Source of the DNA: Fusarium oxysporum f. sp. lycopersici 4287
Lineage: Eukaryota; Ascomycota; Sordariomycetes; Hypocreales; Nectriaceae
Reading direction: 5' to 3'
NCBI RefSeq assembly: GCF_000149955.1
Contig: NC_030986.1
Span: 2,568,523 to 2,632,522 of the forward strand
Length of the DNA stretch: 64,000 nucleotides
The translations under genes were made by a program, and so were the position numbers. Of the stretch, positions 45,991 to 57,945 are shown in pieces (position 1 is the first letter of the stretch; the number at the start of each line of letters is the position of its first letter). The notes beneath the pieces are model-generated. The model was given only the letters and a program-made list of their open reading frames with translations. It was not told the origin of the DNA and searched no databases.

Positions 45991-47405
45991 AAGCATCCAC
46001 GCCTCAGATACATGTTCACTTGAAGATGATAACGACGACGATGATGACACCAACAATGACGATTCGCCCACCTTGCCACAATTGTCCGGCGCTCCTAATA
46101 GCCGTATGCTTCCTTTTAAATTCCAGCTGCACTGCGCAATGTTGTTCCTGACATGGTTTGCCATATTCAGCAAATATCCCTTGAAAGAGATCTGTCGCTG
46201 AAAACGTGGCTTCTAATTTGTTTTATGCTTTTGGTGTTTTGCAACGAACTTTTTCTAGCGGGATCTACGGAAAATGCGAAATTGGCCACAAAACATGCAA
46301 AGCTGTATCAAACACACAAAAGGCGTATAAGGAGCGGTAACAGGTTATTTTGAAACAAGACACTGAAGGACGGTGGGAGGGAAACTTCGAATTATAAATC
46401 ACGACAAGAGCGAGCATAGGGAATATTTGAACTTGATCAGTTGTTGGCGTTATGGCTTCGTTTTATGAGCACAGGTATGCCAATATTTGTAACTAGGAAC
46501 CTGGTGGAAATGGTGCACGAAGAGGATAGGGGCTGTCGACGCTTCCGAGCCTGGGAACATCGAGGGACACGGTGATGCTTTTACCACCACGGGCGGGGAC
46601 CTAAGAACATAGGATTATGGAACTGGAAGCAGATGACAGCCGGGGCGTTCAGTGTCAATGATGTGATAGACCACAGCTAGAATGAATGGAATTGGTCTTA
46701 TCATAATTAAAGCGTCCTTCCGAAGGACTCGTGACTTGAGCAAGCTTATTAAACCGCAAGATCATGTAGTATCAGGATTTCGTAAAAGGCCATACGGTCA
46801 AATCAATGTATCGAATACAAAATCCTCCATCCGGTAGAACGTATGTCTCTAGCTTCATAAGAAGTGTGTAATTGATAGTCCATAATCTCATTAATACATA
46901 GTCCAGACTCCCGGCTAAAAAGCATGTGAATAATGTTTCAGTAAATTCGTTCTTCTCTCAGAGAACCGACAAGTAATGCTCACACCGCTTCGAGTACATG
47001 CAAATCTATAATGGCGCCAATGCACCTAAAACATACATTTGAAGCTGCAGCCCACGTGCATATCGGGGGGTGCGTTCCGTGAGCCGACTGTTCGAGACGC
47101 AAACATCCAGGCTTGGGGCATTTTGATTGAGTACCTAAGTGAGGCAAGAAAACTCAAGACATCTCTCATGAGTGACAAAAAGACTAGGGTAAGCTTAGTG
47201 TAGGTTCGGTGGACCTTAGGCTGGTTAATTTTGGTACCTAGCCTCTAGGTCAGACGTTTTCTTGCTCCCTGAGGAGTACTTATGCAGAAAGCCAAGCGAT
47301 GTCTGACGTGGCTGCTTAGATACACAGTCAAAGTTTAAATTGACAATGTGAAAGATAAGCCACCAATATCTATTTTTGTCAGCAGGGATGGCTTATGGGA
47401 GGGTA
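45991..47405. other. Intergenic with one MITE-like repeat
   Basis: About 1.4 kb between two converging genes. It holds the repeat at 47134-47274; nothing else seen. Confidence 0.45.
47134..47274. mobile_element. MITE-like repeat with likely 4-bp target duplication
   Basis: A 141-bp copy. The left end CCTAAGTGAGGCAAGAAAAC matches the reverse complement of the right end, CCTCAGGGAGCAAGAAAAC, with one gap. The interior GACAAAAAGACTAGGGTAAG is shared with other copies. AGTA lies directly on both sides (47130-47133 and 47275-47278), which could be a target site duplication. Confidence 0.75.
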
Positions 47406-50188
47406 TCAGAAGTTCATGGCGTTGTTGCCAACTGGGGGGTTGCCTTGGAACATCGTGTTAAACCAGGGCTCCTCGAGGAAAATACGCATCCCATCTTCCC
47501 ACATCCCCTGCGACCCCATGCCCATGCCCATGCCTTCCAGATCCCAGCCTGCAAAGTCAAGAAGATCTCCAGAGTTATAGCTGCCCATCCCATCCGCTGT
47601 AGGGGGTAGTGATGGCATTGCGGGCGCCATTGCAGCAGCCAAATCTGCGGGAAATGGCTCGTTGTGGTAGGGCATGATACGATGCGATCGGTAAGCTTTC
47701 TTGGCGTGTCGAGGGTGATATGATACTAACTCGAGGGCATAGATGAAGAATGCATTTGACCATCGATGGCCTGCTAGCTGAAGAGTCACGGTTTCGGGAA
47801 CCCGCTCCAGTAGCAACTTCTGAAAGGAGTTGAAGTGGAGTGTTGGCCGTAGATGCGTGGTCAGAAGGTTGTGGTGCCGAAGTATTGGCAGGTTGCGGAG
47901 GCTGTTGTTGTGCCTGCGAAGGAGATTGTGATATCGCAGAAGCTGTTGGACCAGGCTTCGATTCTTTGGCCTCCGACTCAGCTTGTCTATAAAACCAGCT
48001 ACGAAGCATAACAAGTACCACGAGGAACTTGGCTGCTGGACGACAACGATCCTCCGCTGCAGTTGCGCGGAACTTGTCAAGCAGGTTGTCAAGATATTTT
48101 CCGACTTGCATATCTTCCTTATCAATAACGCGGCCTAGCTCTGAGCCTGCTGCTGAGGCTGAGAAGTAGAGCTTGATGAGCATAACGACGGCATATGCAA
48201 CCCGGACAAAGTTGAACACAGGTAAGCAGCGTATGCTGAAAACGTCCATGGCCAGAAATGTGCCAAGCATTTCTTTGATAGAACCGAGGCATACGGATAT
48301 AGCACTGATGTGTGCTGGGGATAGTCTATCCCCCCCTACAAGCCCTTCCTGTAGAGAGCTTGTTGAGAATGGAGGTCGCAGAGGTTCACTTGTACGAGCC
48401 TGCAACGCCATCTCATGCATGTACAAGTTGAGGACGCCGAAACTTATCAGAAGCGTTGCTACTTTGGTCAGTGAACGATTCCAGCGGTTGATTTATTGAG
48501 TACATACGTTGCAGCAACTCAGGGGGGACCTTCTCTCTGTACCGTTTTAGGTCTTTTTCAAGGCCTTTGAGAATATATTGTGTTCTCGTTTCTGAGATAT
48601 GGACGTCAAATATTGGGTCGTCGAGAGAAAACTGCACATTAACTTGCTCAGAAAGGTGATGTGTCCAGACCAGATGGCAGAAGTAAGCATCCGTTGGCGC
48701 AGCGTTTGGCGACGACTGCAAAAGATGAAGACTCTCTTCCATAAAGGGGGTCCATCGGATGAGATTCGGTCGATGAAGAGCCATAGAAGTGTTGGTTGCC
48801 AGGAAATAGCATGTCAGCCATGTACGGCGACTCTCTATGCTTGTTGGATCAGGGGGTGCCCATCGACGGCTCTGGCCACCTGGTCCGGTACTTGGGCTAG
48901 GACGCCAGGTGTCAGGCACGACTATTCCACGGCGCTGCTTCACTTTCTGGCCGAGTCCAATATCGATGGCCATAACAGCCGCCGTGTGGACCAACTGATA
49001 AAACTTCAGCTCCTCAAAATGTTCTGGTGGCCAATACCAGATCACAGCTACATTGAGTGCTTGCACTAGCTCTAAGCCTTTCTCGCCCGAAAGCATCACC
49101 TTTTCGGCGAATGTGAGCTTCATCTCTTTTTGAAGCACCTTCTGAAGGATGGGCGACTCAGCAGAGGCTACTGCCATGATAGCCAGAAACAGTATAGGTT
49201 TTGTTTTTCTGAGCTCGGATGCCGTGAAACCAGGTTGGAAGATAATAGCCGGCAGGTGTGAAATCATATGGTCATTATAGCGAGCAAATAACTCAGCAGC
49301 TTTCTCCATCGTGATAACACCACGGTCAACGATATCACCACCCTTTGCCCTTGTGAGATAAGCCGCCAGAGCTTCGGCTGGTGTTTCCTCAGTAGCAAGC
49401 TGTTCAGACGAGCCTTCGCGGCCATCTGTAAACTTCCTCTTTTGCCCAGTGACTGCTGTAGCTAGTGCTGCCGTGGACTGGGCTGGGGATGCGCGGTCTG
49501 TTGTTTGTTCTGCGGTCGGCATCGACGGCATTGGGGATTGCGTCGATGAAAACGATCCCCATGCAGGGGTTTGCGCGGGATTTCGCCATTTCATGTTATT
49601 GTAAGAAGAAACGGCTGTGTTGGATTCGTTGGGTGGTTTCGGCGCAACATTTCCAGGAGACTCTCCCAAGCCGTGACCTTGGCTTTGCGTATGCGCTTGG
49701 CCTCCTCCAGGTGCCGCTCTTGCTTGCAAGCTCGCTGTCAAGGCATCAATTTTCTTTTCCAGCTCAGCCACTCTGCTGTCCGTCTTCTTCTGGCGCTTTC
49801 GCGTGGGCATTGTCACGACGCAATTCCTTCCAGCCTTCCGGCACCTCTTACAAGGCCCCTCGTCATTGGGATCCGGTTCGCAGCGCACCTTGAGCCCACG
49901 ACATGCCTCACAGGCCCTCGGTCGCTTCGGATCGATTCCATCTCCATCGTGTTCGGCATCTTGAAGCTGTTGATTTTGATGTTGTGGCGTATCTCGGTTT
50001 TCGGTCGATGCGCTGGGGGTGTTCTCGGCACTGTTGTGATCATCCTGTACGTCGTGGACTGGTATCAGAGCACTATTGCCATGAGGGACATGATGGACCG
50101 GCGATGGTCTTGAGGTTGCCTCCGCGCCGAAATTTGCTAATGCTGAGGCTCTATCGCCAGTTGCGCCAAGCCGAGGATCGAGCTCCAT
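47406..50188 (-). CDS. Zn2Cys6 transcription factor
   Basis: A fungal binuclear zinc cluster regulator. Exon 1 (48508-50188) includes the cluster ACEACRGLKVRC to CKRCRKAGRNC, with six cysteines at about residues 93, 96, 103, 113, 116 and 123. A basic linker and a heptad-like stretch (RVAELEKKIDALTASLQA) follow and probably mediate dimerisation. The middle part resembles the fungal-specific regulatory domain (WLTCYFLATNTSMALHRPNL). A 46-bp intron (48462-48507) leads to exon 2. The C-terminal end (DLAAAMAPAMPSLPPTADGM to a GMGMGMG run, stop at 47406) is in another frame. I favour an 82-bp intron (47645-47726) ending CATTTCCCGCAG, giving about 884 residues, but this junction is uncertain. The target genes are unknown. 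Confidence 0.85.
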
Positions 50189-50670
50189 CGGAGCTTGTTA
50201 CTTTAGTAGGCCGGTCTTGATGATGTGATGGAAGAGGACGGCGAAGGTTATCGCCGACTCCGACGCTTCCGAGAAGTGGTTGTGAATGAGTCAGCAAAAG
50301 TCGGAGCATTTTGTCCATATCTCCGGGCCATCGGTGCGATTGCTTTCATCATATTCCCTTCAACTATATCAAATTTTATAGAAGGTTACAACTATCTGCT
50401 CTCAATTGGGTTCACTCTTTAATCACAACGGTTGCGCATATATTGCATGGCTAGAATAAGACTCTTTGATAAGCTCTAAACGACAGCATAAAGGGGCAAA
50501 GATGTACCTTGTCCAAGGTCCTACCAGCATAGGACCAAGAATTGGATGACCAGCGAGGTCATTCAATGGCAGACCTTTTTGAGCATAGATATAAGTCATG
50601 AGGCGTAAGGCCAAACAGCAATATGTAGGTGGTCAAATTGTCATCTCAGTTACTTCAGGTTATCCCGCAT
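50189..50670. other. Intergenic; promoter side of the Zn2Cys6 gene
   Basis: About 480 bp between two genes on the reverse strand. It holds the 3' end of the DUF1993 gene and the promoter of the transcription factor gene. No gene seen. Confidence 0.4.
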
Positions 50671-51192
50671 CTATTGCATCTTCACAATATACTCGCCTAC
50701 AAAAGGCATGATGAAATCCTTCTTTCCCAAAGGCACACCCTCCTTCCTCAGAATAGCATAAGCCATTGACAGGTGAAAGTTGATATTAGGGACGGCCGCT
50801 CCCATGGCAAATGCTTTCCCGGGCAGGTCCATTGTTCCCGCCGATGGCAATGCTGTCGGGGCAACCTCCTCTCCCTGCTGATTCACGACGTCTTTATCAG
50901 CCTTTCCAAGCAACTCCTGGGCCTTTTGAATGCGCGAGTGCATATCCTGAAATGTGACGAGTTTGTCTTCAAACTCGACAGACTCCCTTCCAGAGAGCCT
51001 GGCGACTAACTTCTCCGCGAATCGAGTGGCTGCATGGACCTGGAAGCTCAGCGGGTTCATGTCTTCGTGGAGTCGCGCATCTGGGAAGCTGGCTGCATTG
51101 CTATGCTTCTCTGCTTCAGTGAGAATATGGTCCAGTGATGCCAGGGCCAGTTTAGCCTCGACGATAGTCGCATCGTAAAGCGTGAAAGTCAT
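50671..51192 (-). CDS. DUF1993 family protein
   Basis: A single exon of 173 residues from ATG at 51192, chosen because MTFTLYDATIVEAKLALASL is the usual family start; an in-frame ATG at 51243 adds 17 weakly protein-like residues. DUF1993 proteins are small, helical, DinB-like-fold proteins of unknown function found in fungi and bacteria. Family features are DARLHEDMNPLSFQVHAATR, GKAFAMGAAVPNINFHLSMA and YAILRKEGVPLGKKDFI near the end. The length fits the family. No catalytic residues are established for it. Confidence 0.88.
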   Translation of the reverse strand: MTFTLYDATIVEAKLALASLDHILTEAEKHSNAASFPDARLHEDMNPLSFQVHAATRFAEKLVARLSGRESVEFEDKLVTFQDMHSRIQKAQELLGKADKDVVNQQGEEVAPTALPSAGTMDLPGKAFAMGAAVPNINFHLSMAYAILRKEGVPLGKKDFIMPFVGEYIVKMQ

Positions 51193-52202
51193 GGTTAAAG
51201 CCGTAGAAGAGGAGTGTTGAATATTTGAGGAGAGGTGAGTCAAGGACGGGCAAACCGCGAAAGGGGAAGCGGAAACGAATGAGGGTCTACAAAAACAAAA
51301 AAACAGGTATAAATGCCTCGATCTTCCTTTCTAGGATTTACGGTGAATTGTTAATCCAATAGACAGGCTAATGGGCCGGCAGGCAAGTGGATTACCTACC
51401 TACCTTATATAGAGTACTAGGTACTAGGTAACCGTTGAACTCATAGGTAAAGGGCCCGAAAGGAATACTAAGGCATAAGATAATATTAGAAGAGTCTTAG
51501 GACCATCAATACCCTGAAATTACCTGAATTATCCTTAGTTATCACAAGATTAGAAAAGTCTCCCCCAAGCCAGGTGGGTAGCACATCTATTGGAACATAG
51601 CATTGTCTGCATAATAGCCCACGGGCGATGAGACAGATCACGCATGGGCCTCGACTTGAAATCGGCAGTGCATCAGCAAGGGGTGTGTTGCAAAAGCCGA
51701 AAACCCCATTTAAATAGACAGCTGGGCAACAAAATCGCAGAATGAATTAGAGTATTTCTCACAAGACAAGAACTATGACAAGCCGATTCTTTCAGATCTG
51801 GACTATGTCGGCATCTTCTTGACTCAAAAACTATCCACAACGCCATGCTAAGTAGAAAGCGGCACCGCCCATCATCAAGATCAGATCAACGACATTCGCT
51901 CCAGTTACAGTCATTGAAGTTCTTCACTGACGTTTCCATATGGGTTATATCAGCATATGTCCCTAACCTTGATCTTCTCTTGGGCAATTCGTGGCAACGC
52001 TCAATCTCCTCATAGTATCAGTAAATCCAAAACAAGAGTATTCCTCCTCAAATCACCATTGATCAAACTCCGAGATGCAAGGTATTAATAGTGTAAGTCG
52101 TTATGAAATAATATGGTATAGTATGTATGGTATCATCGCATGTTGAAACGAGTGGGTATGGAGCAATAGCAAAACACATAGAAAACCAAGCACATATACA
52201 GT
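51193..52202. other. Intergenic with a degenerate MITE-like repeat
   Basis: About 1 kb upstream of the DUF1993 gene and downstream of the Bem3-like gene. Besides the repeat at about 51475-51565 no gene or RNA is seen. Confidence 0.4.
51475..51565 (-). mobile_element. Degenerate MITE-like repeat copy
   Basis: Its reverse complement contains AATTCAGGTAATTTCAGG followed by TATTGATGGTCCTAAGACTC, which parallels AATTTAGGTAAGTTTAGG and the following segment of the copy at 28992-29137. The ends are not recognisable. Confidence 0.4.
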
Positions 52203-55200
52203 TTAGAATCGCGTTTCTTCTCGCAAGCGACTCTTGGATCCCTGGTGGTGGGGACCCATCATGCCACCCATGAAGATGGCACTCTCACGGCGTCTGTTGC
52301 TGGGTACGAAGCTTTGGTCGTATGCTGCGGAGGCGCTGGCGAGATCCTCGTGTGAAGCTTGCAAGAAACGTCGGTCGTAGGCACCGCGTCCTTCGTTGGC
52401 TGAAGGTGGTCGGTACCCAATATCATAAGCACCAGCTGGAGATTCGTAACCAGGCCTAGTAGCACTTGAAGGGGGTGAGGCTCGCACTGGGGCATTGTTA
52501 ACGAGGAGCGGAGGAGTCGGAGTAGATCGCTGCAGTTCTCGAACATTATCCTTCCGCATCTGCCCGTGAGGAGATAAACTTCCAGACGTTGATGGGCGAG
52601 CAGGTAGATCGAATCGCGGCGGTGCTTCAAAGCGCTGCAATTCGGGTTCAGAAATGGGTGAAGGAAGCTCGTAAACCTCAGGATCGACACCGAAGATTCC
52701 CTCGTAATTTTGGAGGAACATTGCGAAGACTGGTGCAGGTATGTTTAGGGTTGGCGAAAAGACAATGCCAACGTTGCGAACAGTCATCTTATTCATGTCC
52801 GCATTGTTGATAATCTTGATCAGGAAGCCAATCAGATACTTGAGGAGAGTGGCATTAGCTTGAGGAAGCCGATGAACCAGCTCACCCAAAGCAGTCATCT
52901 TTTCGGCATGGTCCGCAATCTCCATCGTTGTCAAGAACTCCATGTGCAAGTCCCTTGTCAGTATTGTTGTTGGTAGTTCTCGCAAGTACAGTTTCAGCAG
53001 CGAGGCCACAGCATGAATGTCATAGTATTGACGGTCAGTCAACAAGTTAATATCCCCTTCGACATTGAACCGTTCTCGAAGTTGCTTAATAACCACGTTG
53101 GATCCACTCAGTCGAAAGATTCCTTCCTCAAGCACAGCATTCTTGGAATCCAAATACTGGATGCATCTGTAAACGACGGCAGGGAGCGGTACATTGACAT
53201 CTGTAGGAGAACAAAATCGAACAGCTTCCGCCAGCGGTGCTCCAAAGGCTTGTCGCACAGGACCTTGGTAAGAGTTCTGTGGTGGGGTTGCATTCGCACC
53301 GACCTCGCTACCACCAAACAAGGAATCTTGACCCTCTGATGAAGACCTAGTCTTGGGTCCAAAACCAAAGAAACTTCGCTTCCTCTGTTTCTTTTCATCA
53401 GGCGTCGGGCCATAGTTCGGTTTGTTTCCCCAGGCGCCCAAGTCGGATATAGGCTGTGGATCCTTGGGTCCTGAAATGATCTTGCTCTGAGATGAGGAAA
53501 AGCTCTCAAATCCATGGCTGTGATGTTGGTCAGGCATGCCACCTGAAGTCTTGGGTCGAGCGGGTCCTGAAACTTGGGGAGCATCTCCTGCTTGAGTGGA
53601 ATCGTACCGGACGCCAACCAATGTATCCGAATCTGACGGATGATGGTATGGCTTCCCAGGGGGTTTTCGAACTTTGCCTGCAGAGGGACGCTCTGTGCCT
53701 GTGGCTGTACCTTGTGTTTGGCGATCCTGAACAGGTCCACCCCGGGATGGTGGAGGTTCAGAATCTTCAGGATCACGATAATCAACCCATTGGAGGAGAG
53801 CATCCACCCAAAGATCCCGTTCCTTATCACTTTCGGCACAAAGAACATGTCTGAAGTGGCTGCTCGTGTCCTTCTTCTTCGGTTCCAGGATGAGGAAAGC
53901 ATGACGGAATTGGTTGTCCAGGTCATCACCGTTTGTTACACGCGCTGGTGACTGGTTGTCGTTATTCTGATTCTGCTTGCCAATCTGCGCCCCCTGTAGC
54001 TTGATTGTGCCTAAGTGTGCACCTCCAGGCACTTCAAAGTACTTGAGTAGAGGCCCATTGAGAACGAAGTACCTTGCTTTCCAGCCACCGAAATTCTTGC
54101 CTTTCTTTGTTAGGTAACCACTGCGACAAGGTCGCCCGTCGGGCCCTATCTTATTGCCATTCATCTCAGAGCTCGAATCACCAATTGATACCGAGTCGTC
54201 TAGATTTGGTGGGAGAACATGAGTTGACAAATATTTGCAAAGTTCGACAGCTGTTTTTGTGTCAAAAGGTATATCTAAAATGTCATCCATGAACTGCTCC
54301 AGGACCGTCCTACGGGCATCGAGCTTGGCCGGCGCATGACCGCTGAACAGCGAACGCTCTGGAGCTCTGACTGTGTAGGATGTACATTGCTTGAGCCTTT
54401 GATCAAGTTTTGTCAACGAAGCCAAGTCTTTCTCCACTCTCCAAAGCTCGCCATTGTCCGATCGTGAGATGATAGCGAGAGTAAACACTGGATCTTCTTC
54501 GAGTTGTGTGAGAGACATCATACTTGCTCGAGATGGTTTCATGCGTGATGATGCAACTGCAATTCTGATGGAGGGCAGAGCATTTGGCGGGAGCAGAAGA
54601 TCCGGATATTCTTCTGTGACCAGGCCTTTGAAGACTTCTGTACGCTCGCTAGGGCTAGACATTCTGATGGATGGTTGATCCGCGTGGCTGATGGTTTCTT
54701 GCTGTACGGTGCGACTTTTCTGCGATACCGAAGTTTCCTCAGAGACGATACTTTTGCCAGTCGCTCTAGCTGGTGTTGGGGCCGGAGTTGCTAAAGGGGT
54801 GTTTGGTGGTAGTGGAATTGGTTGACGAGGTGGTCGCGGGGACAATGGCGCAGCCTGAAAATTCATCGACCTTGGAGACAAAGGCGGCGAGCTGAAGTTT
54901 GAAGGCCGAGGGCTTGCGGGGAGACCGGGACTTAACAATGGCGCAGGGATTTCCCTTGTTTTTGTTGCGCTGAGCATTTCACCGAGTGAGGCCGTAGCGA
55001 GCTCCTGCGCAGGGGCCTGGGGCATTTGAATCGGAGATCCAGGTTGACTGGACTTGCTTGACTTGCTCTTCTTGGATGCACTACGCGCAGCCGCCTCCTT
55101 CAAAGCAATGATCTCTCGGTCTCGATCGTCTTCTTCTCGTGTTCTTCGCCGACCACGTCGATCGTGAACAATTTCATCAACTTCCAGTATATCATCAAAA

Positions 55201-57122
55201 TCGGACTCAGTCTCTCCATCCTCCGGAGATGGGCTCAGCTGCGTCCTCATTTCTTGCTTCAATTTCAGGGGTGCTGGAGGTGGCTTCCTCGGTGGCGGCA
55301 CCGGAAACTTGGATAGTCCTTCGTCAGGTTGGGGAGTAGCCTCGAGGACCGCGACTGTAGGAAGGTGGTTTACCGGTGGCTTGGGCGGTGGCATTTTGGG
55401 CGGTTCACTGGGGAGGCTACGCGATGGAGGGATGGCGACATTGTAGGGAATCTCTTTCAGAGGCTCCTCAATCTTCTCTTTCCTTGCCTCCTCAGCGGCC
55501 CGTTCTTCAGCCTCGTGATCGTACTTGTCTAAAGCATGGTCTTGCGGTTTGGGCATAGCATGTGCAGGGTTCAAGAGTTCGCCCACAGCTGAATGTGGTG
55601 CGCTGGGCTGATCTGCTGGAGGAGTAATGGGATAAGGCGCTATGGTAATATCGATCGGTGAATTTCTCGGACTTTCGGCTTCGAGGACTGGTGACTCTGG
55701 TGTGGTTTGTTCCTTAGCTCGTTCAATATCAACTCGTGGAAGCGAAAGCACAGGCGCTTCAACAGCTTCTTTGGTATTCTCTTGAGGTGACACCGAAGCA
55801 GAGGAAAGTGAAATGACTTCCTTTAGCTTCTTCCTATACTTTTCCTTATCCTTCAAAGCCCTTTCCAAGTCCTTGTTAAGGCCGAGAATCATGGCCCGTT
55901 GCTTGTCCACTAGACGCCATAACTGGCTGTTCTGCTGTGACTGGGAGTGCTTCTCTTTCAGCAAGTACTGGATAAGGGTCTCGGGGCTGCCTGCTGTCTT
56001 AATAAGATGAGCAATCTCTGAAGGTCCATGGGGACCATCTTGACTCCCAGTTGTGCCTGATTTGGTCGATATTGCTGAAATCGCCGAGTCGATAGACGAA
56101 TTCCGGGCGACTCCTTTCGAAGCTTCAGCCTGGGCCGCAGATACGGGACCCGCCATGGCCGGTTGTTTAGTTGAGTCGGAGCCTGGAGCAGGCTTTGAAG
56201 TTATGGGCTCGGAGACGGTTCGTAAAACATTCGTACTGCCTGCATAGCCCTGTCTGATTAGAATGTTAGCCTACAGCGGTAATGCCTGGGTAGTCGTGGT
56301 GATTGCGCCCAATAACCACTTATAATAGACCAACCTAGGGCTGCGAGGTTCTGGGGATCCTTCGTCTGAGGAATCGCTGTAGAATGAGGTCTGCTTAACA
56401 AGACTCGATTTGTTCTCAAGTTCTTGATTAGCTCGATATGTCGGCGTTGGAGTAGACCGAGTCGGGAAAGCGGCGGTTCGCGGACTGGGACTTGCTTGTC
56501 CGTAAGGGAAGTTGGCGGAGGTCGCGAGCGGACTTGAGATAGCTGGTCGTGGGGATCTAGAGATCGCAGTGTGTTAGAGGTGGCGCATCGAAAGGTTCCA
56601 CAGCAGAGCGCAATATGGTCCCGCGTTGGAGGGGAAAGGAATGGTGATAGCACGAAGTACAATGGAGACCTCGCACAACGTTCAACCCGGGGCGAGTAAG
56701 AAAGATAATCGCTGGTTAAGAACGGCAAAGGAGTAAAGAAGTGTGGAGGGGAGAGATTGTGAGAGACAGAAGGGGGCCAAGAAGAAGCCCGGGTCAGATG
56801 GCCGGGGGGGTGTGTGGAGAGGACCCAAGAAGAGCAAGCAACCAGAGATAGCTTGGAGTTGGGATGAACCTGCTGAAGACATGTACATTATGTATGCTTA
56901 CCGTGGACTTGACAAGGACAATGGACCAAGGGATGGGACACTTGGACTCGGACGAATGATGCGACCAACCGTAGGACTATCGTCAACGGGGACTTCGTAG
57001 GGAGATCGAGCCCTATTAAGGAGGTTTTGATCGGATGATGAAGTAGCTTCTACTGGAGTGGTGATGGAGTTGGATCTCGAGGCAGTAGAAGCTTCTGCGC
57101 TCTGGAGCGCAAGCTGTGGCAT
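52203..57122 (-). CDS. PX-PH-RhoGAP protein, Bem3 type
   Basis: Bem3-type proteins are GTPase-activating proteins for Cdc42/Rho and act in polarised growth at the cortex. Three exons (56902-57122, 56335-56556, 52203-56253) give about 1497 residues. The two small upstream exons extend the long ORF in frame (SLSSPR join to SPRPAISSPL; EGSPEPRSPR join to QGYAGSTNVLRTV), so the start is at 57122, not at the ATG at 56156. A coiled-coil segment near residues 250-300 (LWRLVDKQRAMILGLNKDLE) and a long proline-rich region follow. A PX-like domain lies at about 729-829. A PH domain is at about 859-975 (SGYLTKKGKNFGGWKARYFV, end LWVDALLQW). RhoGAP is at about 1169-1332, with the arginine finger in EEGIFRLSGSN. 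Domain order and length match Bem3. Confidence 0.92.
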
Positions 57123-57945
57123 GGTGCACTGGGCTCCCTTGCGGTGTCATGCACCGGAAGGCATCAGCCAATGGGTCGCAGATATCGCAGCGTACTGTAC
57201 AAGGCGCGAGGTGCTGATGTGAGGTAAGTGAGGCGTTTCGAGATGCCGGTTGCTGCGGTGGGAACAGTCCGAGCCCCAACGTTACATGCAGCTGTAACCG
57301 CGTTACAGCGGAGTACAAGCCAGAGTGAGACGGTACAGTAGCGTCTAGTATGAAGAGCAGGACAAGAAAACGGCAGCAGAGGATGGATACGGGTATAATA
57401 CAGCTGGTAGTAAGAGAGTTTTCGGTAGGTGTGGAGTGTCGTTTAACTGGGGAGACGTGGTAGAGATTTGAAGCGAACGACTGGGAAACCTGGGAAGCTG
57501 TCGCAAAAGCTGCAAAAAAAGGTGGATGCCAGGCTGCCCTGTACGACAAGACAATATACCTTGCCTTGGAAATGGAGCGATGGCGGCTGCTGGCAGGGAA
57601 TGTCGTTTGCGGAGGAGACTGGTCAAGCAAGCAAATTGACAAGCGAATGCGGTACGTGCTCGAACGTGTATGCGCCGGCGCGTTCCAATAATTACTATCA
57701 ACGAGAAAGAAAGCAAGGGAACCAAGTGATGCGAAGAGGTAAAAGGAGGTACGGGTACTAATGAATATTGAGAAATGATTTGAGGGGGAGATTTGCTGAT
57801 TTGATGGCCAACTATCGACGAAAAGTGAGGTGCCGCCCCTCGTAAATCCTAATATGGAAAGGGGGGCGGGAAAAACGGCGGGAAACGGTCGCGATTGTCG
57901 GCTTACTTGAATCAGTGACCTGAGAGTTTTAACTATAACAGGCAC
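57123..57945 (-). promoter_or_regulatory. Promoter and pyrimidine-rich leader of the Bem3-like gene
   Basis: The reverse strand is CT-rich for several hundred bases before the start codon at 57122, a feature of long fungal leaders. The long open frame across it (57016-57945) overlaps the start in a different frame and has leader-like composition, so I do not call it a gene. Confidence 0.45.

Noticed and set aside
45382..46173. A 263-codon reverse-strand open frame over the RRxS gene
   Set aside because: Arginine- and serine-rich shadow of the forward gene; no independent start context or domain.
57016..57945. A 309-codon open frame on the reverse strand
   Set aside because: It overlaps the start of the Bem3-like gene in another frame, is biased by CT-rich leader sequence, and shows no domain.
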